Part shown: positions 47,497 through 54,061 of the stretch, piece by piece | How positions within the stretch are numbered: the first letter of the stretch is position 1 | Layout: the number at the start of each line of letters is the position of its first letter | Origin: a virus | Strand: one strand, 5' to 3' | Virus record (IMG/VR): IMGVR_UViG_3300008114_000030 | Coordinates: 1-61,103 of that record | Length of the DNA: 61,103 bases | The notes under the pieces: generated by a model | Databases searched by the model: none | Seen by the model: only the letters and a program-made list of their open reading frames with translations | What the model was told of the DNA's origin: nothing | Made by a program: the position numbers and the translations under genes

Positions 47497-47569
47497 AGTT
47501 TTTTGTTTTTAAAGGGTTTATAATAAGATATAATAGAATATAAGCAATTATTTTAAATTATCCAAATTT
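47497..47569 (-). promoter_or_regulatory. Possible Bacteroidota-type promoter
   Basis: This 73-base AT-rich gap upstream of the 436-residue gene carries, on the minus strand, TTTG (about 47563-47566) followed after 20 bases by TATATTC (about 47536-47542). That approximates the Bacteroidota sigma-ABfr pattern (TTTG near -33, TAnnTTTG near -7), with the last bases of the -7 box imperfect. A similar TTTAAAAT-TTGC-TATATT core occurs upstream of the scaffold-like gene. It could also be an unusual phage-polymerase promoter. Confidence 0.3.
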
Positions 47570-48166
47570 TTATAAGTAATCTTTCATTTCATGGTCAAGC
47601 AATCTCATTGCAATCTTGTCTTCACCAAATGCAAGCAATTGATCCATCCAGTTCTGCATCTTAGCATGTTCTTCTACTTGCTCTTTAAGATATTCTAAAC
47701 CAAGTTGATATAACATATGATCTCCCATGCTCAAAGCATGAGAAGATAATTCTTTAATTTGAGTGGTTACATCAATCTCATGCTGATAAGAATCTTTAAT
47801 GATTTGAGGTAATCCTGTGAAGTTTTGCTCAGGCTGCTCTAGTTCTGCAGTTGCTGGCTGCACACCCATTGCTAGTAAATACTCTCTAGCAAGATCTGCG
47901 TGTTTCATTTCCTCATCAGAGTATTTTCTCCACAACTTTCCTCCATTCACATAGCCATTATTATCTAGCCATAAAGACATAGATAGATAAATTCTACCAG
48001 AATATTCTTCTTGTTGAACTCTATAATTAAGATGATTTAGACATTCATCAGATAAAAGGATATTTTTATTTTTTGTTGTAGGCTTAGCTATAGTCTCACT
48101 TGCTTCTGAATCAGAAGTAGTTTTAGACATAGTTCTTAACACTCTTTTTATAATAGGTTTTTCCAT
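47570..48166 (-). CDS. Ferritin (non-haem, FtnA-like)
   Basis: A 198-residue protein: a polar, basic 36-residue extension followed by a complete four-helix ferritin domain. Aligned by eye to E. coli FtnA, the ferroxidase ligands are present: E53 (QQEEYSG), E86 and H89 (DEEMKHA), E130 (SYQHEID), Q163 and E166 (KEQVEEH). Ferritins oxidise Fe(II) and store iron as 24-mer shells, which protects DNA from oxidative damage. It is fully embedded in the virion operon: its ATG overlaps the connector stop (TAATG) and the next gene is structural. The N-terminal extension is unusual for FtnA and could be a targeting or docking tag; an internal ATG at residue 13 would remove part of it. Dps is less likely because the E-x2-H helix-B site and Q-x2-E helix-D site are ferritin-type. 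Confidence 0.88.
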   Translation of the reverse strand: MEKPIIKRVLRTMSKTTSDSEASETIAKPTTKNKNILLSDECLNHLNYRVQQEEYSGRIYLSMSLWLDNNGYVNGGKLWRKYSDEEMKHADLAREYLLAMGVQPATAELEQPEQNFTGLPQIIKDSYQHEIDVTTQIKELSSHALSMGDHMLYQLGLEYLKEQVEEHAKMQNWMDQLLAFGEDKIAMRLLDHEMKDYL

Positions 48167-48864
48167 TATGTATTATTTTGTACAGAGGTACTAGCTCTTG
48201 TATATTGATTGAATGATTCTATATCGGCTGCTAAAATAGCCACAGCATTGTCCACTAATATCTCAGCAATATCATCTTTAAACTCACAAGGAACATCTAT
48301 TCCAGGTAAACCTGTACTTATATCAATACAATTTTGAAATTCTACTGGTATAGGTTTTCTATAATAAGTAAGATCTACAGAGGTTACTTCAAATTCACCA
48401 TTTGTATAAACAGTAAATTCATTGCCAGCTAAATAAGCTACTGTCTCACCCCACTCAAAGCTTGGCTTCTTATTTGCATCTCTTAAGATTACATATAAGT
48501 CAGCCTTATCTACCATGTAAACAATGATATTTCTATCAGGACAGCAATCACTCTTAGCCATTACATACAATGAAGTATAATTCATATAGTCTGCTGGATA
48601 AGGTAATGATACCCAATTATCTGCATAGTTCATACCATTTAATGATACTGTAGTGATTAACTTCTGAGTATCATCATAGTTAATCTTAGTAGAACCATCA
48701 CCTGTTTGCTTTTGATTGTAGCCACCAATTTGTCTTCGCACCCATTCCAATTGAGCCTTGTTAAATGCTTCAACTATCTGCCAGCATTCAAAGTTATCAT
48801 AATCTAGAGAGGCCAATTTATTTAGCCTCTCTTTGATTTTTATTTGGAGTTGTGCGTTTGTCAT
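48166..48864 (-). CDS. Head-tail connector/adaptor-type protein
   Basis: A 232-residue protein with an N-terminal helical part (LQIKIKERLNKLASLDYDNFECWQIVEAFNKAQLEWVRRQ spans about 6-45), a beta-rich middle, and a C-terminal helix around EFKDDIAEILVDNAVAILAADIES (about 195-218). Helix, beta domain and C-terminal helix is the layout of gp4/gp11-type adaptor proteins of P22- and T7-like podoviruses, which form a dodecameric ring below the portal. The position after head genes fits. A similar 224-residue protein at 27862-28536 may be a second ring protein. The stop overlaps the ferritin start (TAATG). Fold assignment is from layout only. Confidence 0.6.
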   Translation of the reverse strand: MTNAQLQIKIKERLNKLASLDYDNFECWQIVEAFNKAQLEWVRRQIGGYNQKQTGDGSTKINYDDTQKLITTVSLNGMNYADNWVSLPYPADYMNYTSLYVMAKSDCCPDRNIIVYMVDKADLYVILRDANKKPSFEWGETVAYLAGNEFTVYTNGEFEVTSVDLTYYRKPIPVEFQNCIDISTGLPGIDVPCEFKDDIAEILVDNAVAILAADIESFNQYTRASTSVQNNT

Positions 48865-49874
48865 TAGTTATTCCAATATTTTTCTACACCTTTTGTAAGA
48901 CTCATTAAGATGTCTTCATGTAGAGGGTTCTTTAAGAATTCAGTGATTTCTGATGGATTCTTACCTAACAAAGTATTAGATTCTGTATGGTAGATAAAAC
49001 CATCACCTCTTGTAACAATTAATTTATAATAAGAAGAATCTTTGATAATAGATCTAATCTTTAATGTCTCCATATCTAGATTAGCAATATCTAAGAATCT
49101 TTGAGCTGTTTGCTTCTTATTTGTTTCAACAGTTTCTCCATTGATGTATTTATCCATGTTATCATACATAACATCAGTGGGAGTTGACTTCTTATATTGA
49201 GGACTATTAGGATCAACAACCTTACATACATACATAAGTTTGTTTACATTCTTGTTAGATAATTTCTCTAACTCCGCAAGAGCTTTATTTCTAATCTTCT
49301 TAACCTCAGTTTTAATAGAAGCAGTCTCTTCAAACTTATCTAAGTAAAACTTATAGTTACCTTTTCTAGCTACATCTAAACTTTTAGCTACAATACTAAA
49401 TCCACCAGCTTCAATTGCTCTTAACTTAATAAGATCATGTACATCTGTTGTATTTAAAAATACAGGCTCATTACCTATTCTGATTACAATTCTTCCCCAA
49501 AACTCATCATTAGTTGGAGAAAGAAGTTTAATCTTATTCCAGAAATCTTTGTCATCAGGATCAACAAAATTTGTTGCCATCTCTGCTTCTAATTTAGAAA
49601 CAATGTTTCTGATTTCTTTAGCAGCTGCCTCTCTTTCTTCTGTAGGTAACTTCTTAATCTCAGGAGCAAATTCATTAAGGCCTGTAACCCATCTCTTGAT
49701 TCCATTAATCTCAAGACAAGCTAATTGTTCCTCGTGGAACACTCCATCAAATAAAGCTAAGTCATACTTTTCTAAGCCCATGTTGCTTTTAGTTGGATCA
49801 ACATAAGGTCTAATGGCAATAGTACTTGTGTACTGTTTACCTACTGGGGTTGTTTCTACAATTGTTACACTCAT
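48864..49874 (-). CDS. Conserved-type structural protein (capsid region)
   Basis: A 336-residue, Lys/Glu-rich protein between the head-fibre candidates and the connector-type protein. It begins with a beta-rich part (about 1-60), then a charged helical section (75-100), a mixed middle part with WGRIVIRIGNEPVF (about 126-139), and a long helical, Lys-rich region (about 180-225). Position and size match a conserved crAss-like virion protein, possibly an auxiliary capsid or assembly protein. I recognise no motif that fixes a function. Leader ACCAACAAAAAATG has no Shine-Dalgarno. It overlaps the next gene's start by one base (TAATG). Confidence 0.55.
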   Translation of the reverse strand: MSVTIVETTPVGKQYTSTIAIRPYVDPTKSNMGLEKYDLALFDGVFHEEQLACLEINGIKRWVTGLNEFAPEIKKLPTEEREAAAKEIRNIVSKLEAEMATNFVDPDDKDFWNKIKLLSPTNDEFWGRIVIRIGNEPVFLNTTDVHDLIKLRAIEAGGFSIVAKSLDVARKGNYKFYLDKFEETASIKTEVKKIRNKALAELEKLSNKNVNKLMYVCKVVDPNSPQYKKSTPTDVMYDNMDKYINGETVETNKKQTAQRFLDIANLDMETLKIRSIIKDSSYYKLIVTRGDGFIYHTESNTLLGKNPSEITEFLKNPLHEDILMSLTKGVEKYWNN

Positions 49875-49908
49875 TTTTTGTTGGTTTTTGTTGGTTTTAT
49901 TTATTGAT

Positions 49909-50505
49909 TTATGGATTTAAAATCCATGATATATCTACTGCTTTGTATTCTAATATGATTTTTATATTATCTGCTGGATTTAATGCTAAACCACCAATTG
50001 CAGTAACTTGAATTTTTTGAATACCTGTCAATGTTACATTATATGTAGCCTCAGTGTTTCCAGCTTTATATTGAATTGATGAAACAGTACTACCACCTAC
50101 AGGAAAATAATTTTGACCTCCTGTAACAATAAAACAATTTTTCCATTGTACACCATCATTTCTTCCAATATAAAATGGAACTGCTGTTGCTGAAATAACA
50201 TGTGGTGTTGCAAGACTAACAATTACTGTTCCACCTGTCACTACTAAACATTTTCCATCAGCAATTAACTGATTCATTTGTGGAGTATTTATATCAAATT
50301 CAAATAAACCAGCAGCAACTTGAGTCCCTGTAATAATAATTTCTTCACTATAATTAGTGGAATTTGTTGTTCCACCTGAAGGATTATTATTGATTTCTTC
50401 AATCAAATAATTAATGTGTCCAAAGCAAGCTGGCCAATGCTGAGCTTGATCAGTCTTTGGAATATATGGATCAGGTACTTTAGGAATTAGTTTCTTTATT
50501 GGCAT
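49909..50505 (-). CDS. Possible head-fibre/decoration protein, copy B
   Basis: A 198-residue protein with a Pro-rich N-terminus (PIKKLIPKVPDPYIPK), a short helical anchor (ACFGHINYLIEEINN, about 27-41), a flexible Gly/Asn/Ser linker (NNPSGGTTNSTNYS), and a beta-rich C-terminal body. The anchor resembles the ARMAHVNTIVNDL segment of the preceding gene (His-hydrophobic-Asn, then alternating hydrophobics), pointing to a shared attachment mode on the capsid. A globular domain on a flexible stalk suits a head fibre. No catalytic motif was found. It is transcribed with its neighbours, 2 bases after copy A and 34 bases before the next gene. Confidence 0.55.
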   Translation of the reverse strand: MPIKKLIPKVPDPYIPKTDQAQHWPACFGHINYLIEEINNNPSGGTTNSTNYSEEIIITGTQVAAGLFEFDINTPQMNQLIADGKCLVVTGGTVIVSLATPHVISATAVPFYIGRNDGVQWKNCFIVTGGQNYFPVGGSTVSSIQYKAGNTEATYNVTLTGIQKIQVTAIGGLALNPADNIKIILEYKAVDISWILNP

Positions 50506-50507
50506 TA

Positions 50508-50993
50508 TTACAATGTTTTAATTTCATAGTAAAAATAGAAAGATCCTTCACCTTGATTTAATCCTACTATAGGATTTGCATTATAGATCTTAATATTAAG
50601 GCCATCAACAGCTCCTGAAACTAACATGTAAGGAACAAATTCATCACCTGCAGCTGCACCATAATATGGAGTTAATTGAACATATATGTTCTCTTTATTA
50701 GCAATATTTAATACTGGATTATTTGTTAAAGTGATTAACACATGAGTTTGAAACCCTTCATCAGGAACTACTGTATCCCAATTGATAACATCAATAATTC
50801 CTTTATTAGTATTAATTGCTAAAGTAGTTGTGACATCTACATCTAATTCATAGTGAGCAAGATCACTAAGATCATTTACAATAGTGTTAACATGAGCCAT
50901 TCTAGCTAATGCTGCTTCTGCATCTGTAGATCTTTTTAAGATAGCATCTGGAGATGCTGGAAATATTTTATTTAATAATTTGAAGTATCCCAT
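50508..50993 (-). CDS. Possible head-fibre/decoration protein, copy A
   Basis: A 161-residue protein right after the capsid terminator. It has an N-terminal helical part with an ARMAHVNTIVNDLSD segment (about 30-44), followed by a beta-rich body (50-161) with alternating hydrophobic residues. The next gene encodes a similar layout with an ACFGHINYLIEEINN segment, so the two are probably distant paralogues. Small proteins with a helical anchor and beta-sandwich head directly after the capsid gene act as head fibres or decoration proteins in several podoviruses, including crAss001. No enzymatic motif. The gap to the next gene is only 2 bases. The role is inferred from position and layout. Confidence 0.55.
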   Translation of the reverse strand: MGYFKLLNKIFPASPDAILKRSTDAEAALARMAHVNTIVNDLSDLAHYELDVDVTTTLAINTNKGIIDVINWDTVVPDEGFQTHVLITLTNNPVLNIANKENIYVQLTPYYGAAAGDEFVPYMLVSGAVDGLNIKIYNANPIVGLNQGEGSFYFYYEIKTL

Positions 50994-51025
50994 TTGATTT
51001 AATTTTTATTATGTTACAATGATAA

Positions 51026-51058
51026 GAAAAAAGAGGGAGAGTTTGTGGCTCTCCCTCT
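51026..51058 (-). terminator. Rho-independent terminator after major capsid gene
   Basis: On the minus strand a perfect 10-bp stem (AGAGGGAGAG / CTCTCCCTCT) with a 7-base loop is followed directly by six T residues. It begins 14 bases after the capsid stop codon. This is a textbook intrinsic terminator and should end or reduce transcription from the terminase-to-capsid genes. Confidence 0.93.
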
Positions 51059-51071
51059 GATTCTTTTGTTA

Positions 51072-52697
51072 TTAGAATGAGCCTCCTGTGATAGGGTTTC
51101 TCATAACGATCTTCAATACCTTAGTTGGATCTTTCACCCAAATAGCTGGCATTGTTTGAGTCATGTAAACTCTATAACCATTGAATACTCCATTTGATTG
51201 GAATCCTTGAGTTCTTCCCATGTAATCCATTGTACCATTTTGGTAGAACCATTTTAATTGGTTATCCCAAGAAAGTTTCAATAAGAAGATATTATCATTT
51301 GTGTTATCAGTGATATCAAAGATGATAAAGTTGTAAGAAGATAATGGATATCCATCAATCATTGGGTTTTCAATGTCATTAGTATGAACATTGTCAAACG
51401 CTGGATTCAATACAAACTTCACATTTGCTAAGAAAGGAATTGTGTAGCTAGTGAATGCAAATCCAAAGTTCAAGTCCATGCCTTGGCCAGTGATAGCTCC
51501 AATACCACCACCACCATTAGTACCAGCATTGATTACTAAACCTGCAGAGATAGCCTCACGCTTGATAGCCTCATTAACAAGCTTCATTCCACCAATACCT
51601 GTTTGAACAATAAGTTCACGCTTAGGATCTGGTCCTTTGAACTCAACCTTACCATTGTAGAAGTTGAAGATCTCAGCACGGAATAATTCAAGAGAGAATT
51701 GACCTTTGTTGTAGATACGCTTGAATGCACTATCTAACTGCTTCCAAAGACCGACAGATAATCTGATATCATCTGGACCATCTTGCTTAATTCTACCACC
51801 TTGTCCCCACATTAAGTAAGTTTCAATGTCAGTAGCAATCTTGCTTAAGTGAGCTGCTTCAAGAGCTGTAACAAATGATCTTGTTAAAGTACCATTGTCA
51901 TAAGCACGCTTCACATACTCTTTACCCATTTTAGAAACCATTGTCTCTAATGAAGTAATTGAAGGATCCATGTTCTTATCAAACATTTTCCAGATCTCAG
52001 TAACAGGAAGTGTTCCATCTGCATTTAATCCACCTTTCATCATCAACTCAGCACGAGAAGAGATTGAATAGTGAACATGAGCTTCAGCACCACCAACATA
52101 GTTATAGTACTCACGGAAACCTGTCTGTACAGAGATGTCAGAAAATCTCTCACCATACTCACCACGAGCAGAACCTTTTCTGAAGAATTTAGTTCCTGGC
52201 TCTCTGTATAATGCAGATAAAGTAGCAGCATTATCATTGTTTACTAATTGAACAGTGTAGATGAAACCATCACCTGCTGGGATAATATCATCAGCTGTGA
52301 TATAAAGTTCCATACCATTGTACTTATCATAAGTGATAATATCACCATGACCAAAGATACGCTTGTTCAATTTGATTTTGAAAGTAACACCATCTGCTCC
52401 TACTGGTCCTTGTTCTAAATCATCAACGATGTAAGGAAGATCTTGTACTGTTGGAGTTTGCCATTTGTATTCTCCACGAGGATTGTCTACTAAAATAGTA
52501 TTCTTACCTCCAAAAGAAGCCATCTGATAAAGAGGCATCTCTACTTTTTGAGCCATTGCCCAAAGGTCCACAGGACCCATGTCCATCGGTTCTGTGCCTC
52601 GTAACATATTGACAAGATGGTAACTGTCAACATGAGAACTTGCTTGATACTGAGTATCGCGCAAGAAGAGGCCATTGTTCATTACTGGTGTAGCCAT
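51072..52697 (-). CDS. Major capsid protein (HK97-type)
   Basis: A 541-residue protein downstream of portal and scaffold-like genes and followed at once by a strong terminator, as expected for the most highly expressed virion gene. Its N-terminal sequence (NGLFLRDTQYQASSHVDSYH) and later Gly-rich segment (NAGTNGGGGIGAITGQG, about 394-410) look like crAss-type major capsid proteins, which have an HK97 fold and build a T=9 head in crAss001. GC-richer codons than in the fibre genes suggest selection for expression. No signal peptide. The second-best reading, another head protein, is unlikely given size, position and terminator. It starts with ATG after an A-rich leader (TTTAGAAAAATG). Confidence 0.85.
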   Translation of the reverse strand: MATPVMNNGLFLRDTQYQASSHVDSYHLVNMLRGTEPMDMGPVDLWAMAQKVEMPLYQMASFGGKNTILVDNPRGEYKWQTPTVQDLPYIVDDLEQGPVGADGVTFKIKLNKRIFGHGDIITYDKYNGMELYITADDIIPAGDGFIYTVQLVNNDNAATLSALYREPGTKFFRKGSARGEYGERFSDISVQTGFREYYNYVGGAEAHVHYSISSRAELMMKGGLNADGTLPVTEIWKMFDKNMDPSITSLETMVSKMGKEYVKRAYDNGTLTRSFVTALEAAHLSKIATDIETYLMWGQGGRIKQDGPDDIRLSVGLWKQLDSAFKRIYNKGQFSLELFRAEIFNFYNGKVEFKGPDPKRELIVQTGIGGMKLVNEAIKREAISAGLVINAGTNGGGGIGAITGQGMDLNFGFAFTSYTIPFLANVKFVLNPAFDNVHTNDIENPMIDGYPLSSYNFIIFDITDNTNDNIFLLKLSWDNQLKWFYQNGTMDYMGRTQGFQSNGVFNGYRVYMTQTMPAIWVKDPTKVLKIVMRNPITGGSF

Positions 52698-52737
52698 TTT
52701 TTCTAAATGTGTTTAAGTGTTATTAAAGGTTAATGTG

Positions 52738-53952
52738 TTATCTTTTAAATATATTTTGTTGTCTTGGTATAGTTCTTTTTGCTGGTTTTCTATCTTCATC
52801 TTCAGTCATTTGTGTTGAAGATAATTTTCTAGCTTCTTCAGTTTTTAACTTTCTCACAGTATCTTGAGCAACTTCATTTTTAGCTGCTTGCATAATTTGT
52901 GATTTATAACTAGTAGGATCTGCTAACAACCACAATGCTTCAGCAACTAAGTCATATCTTGGTTCTACAAACTGATATCTCTCAAGTAAGTGGCCAAGTA
53001 AATTAGTTCCTTTTCCTTGTAAAGATTGATACTTAGGTTGAGTAAGCTCTGTAAATAAGAAAGCCTGAGTCTTCTTATCTAATCTCAATCCATTTAAATG
53101 TCCATCTTTAAGTGTTACATAGACATTATCAATGTATTGATTTGCAGCTTCTTCCTGTTGCACTTTGAATTGTTCTTGTTGTTGCAATTGATAATTAATC
53201 ACTTGCTCTTGCATCTTATCTAATTTAGGCTTAAATTGATTAGCCTTTTTTCCTAAGTTGCCAAGATCTTTCCAAGTTTCAATCTCTTCTTCGATCTCAT
53301 CTTCAGTACCAAAGTTAGTAGCTCTAAGATATTGACGAGCAATCTGTTCTTGATCTTGCTCATCACGAGGATCTAATTGTCTCACTTCCTCCACATGAGA
53401 AAGAGCTCTAAATAATCCTTTTAAATCTTCACCACCATCTGAAATATACTTATATGCAGCTTTCAGTTCATCAGGTAAACTATTAAAGAACGATGCAGGC
53501 ACTTGCTGCTTTACTTTATTTTCTCTCTCCTCAAAATTGGCTTGGAGTAATTCCTTCCAATCTTTTGTAGAGTATTCATCTAATGGTTTCTCATCATCAA
53601 AAGGTACAATCATACCTTCTTCAATTAACTTAGAGAATGTATCTACTAAGCCTGACTTGTCAACCTTTGGTCTACCTGGACTACTCTTTGCATCTTCGTC
53701 TAAAAGATCATTATCTAAGATTTGTGTTAAAGCTTCTTTAGCAGCTTCTACATTTATCTTAGGTTCTTCTTTTTCTCCAGCATCAGCAGCAATAGCAGCC
53801 TTTGTTTCTAAGAAAGTGGTATCTAAATCTTTAGGTTTAGAGAACACTGTAGTTTTTGCAGACTCTGGTGCTGTTAGAATATCATCAGCACCTGGCATTG
53901 GTAAGAACTCATCCAGGTTTAAATCTGGGGTATTGTTTTCTTGGGAACTCAT
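52738..53952 (-). CDS. Probable head scaffolding/assembly protein
   Basis: A 404-residue protein between portal and major capsid protein. It is strongly charged: an acidic, proline-containing N-terminus (about 1-80), an acidic central segment (about 190-225), a Gln/Glu-rich coiled coil (about 235-275) and a basic C-terminal tail (KPAKRTIPRQQNIFKR). Acidic, helical proteins with a basic C-terminus in this position usually act as internal scaffolds for procapsid assembly, and the basic tail would contact the capsid shell. No protease motif is visible. The gene is preceded by a 109-base gap, one of the largest in the window, which may hold a promoter. A minor head protein is the alternative. The function is inferred from context and composition. 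Confidence 0.6.
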   Translation of the reverse strand: MSSQENNTPDLNLDEFLPMPGADDILTAPESAKTTVFSKPKDLDTTFLETKAAIAADAGEKEEPKINVEAAKEALTQILDNDLLDEDAKSSPGRPKVDKSGLVDTFSKLIEEGMIVPFDDEKPLDEYSTKDWKELLQANFEERENKVKQQVPASFFNSLPDELKAAYKYISDGGEDLKGLFRALSHVEEVRQLDPRDEQDQEQIARQYLRATNFGTEDEIEEEIETWKDLGNLGKKANQFKPKLDKMQEQVINYQLQQQEQFKVQQEEAANQYIDNVYVTLKDGHLNGLRLDKKTQAFLFTELTQPKYQSLQGKGTNLLGHLLERYQFVEPRYDLVAEALWLLADPTSYKSQIMQAAKNEVAQDTVRKLKTEEARKLSSTQMTEDEDRKPAKRTIPRQQNIFKR

Positions 53953-54061
53953 ATGTTGTTGGTTTTAGGGTTGTTCCTTATTATTAATATATGCAATTTT
54001 AAACTTTAAAAGGTTATCAGCCAAAATTTAATTTTAAAATCATTGCATTATATCACTAAGT
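53953..54061 (-). promoter_or_regulatory. AT-rich intergenic gap with possible promoter
   Basis: A 109-base AT-rich gap upstream of the scaffold-like gene. On the minus strand it contains TTTAAAATTGCATATATTAAT (about 53983-54003), which resembles the core found upstream of the 436-residue gene (TTTAAAATAATTGCTTATATTC). No Shine-Dalgarno sequence is present; the leader before ATG is A/C-rich. A promoter separating the capsid genes from terminase and portal is plausible, but the -33 element of Bacteroidota promoters is not clear. Confidence 0.25.

Noticed and set aside
53537-53968. Plus-strand open frame of 143 residues
   Set aside because: It is antisense to the scaffold-like gene, Ser/Phe-rich as expected for a shadow of Glu/Lys-rich coding sequence, and has no leader or partner gene.
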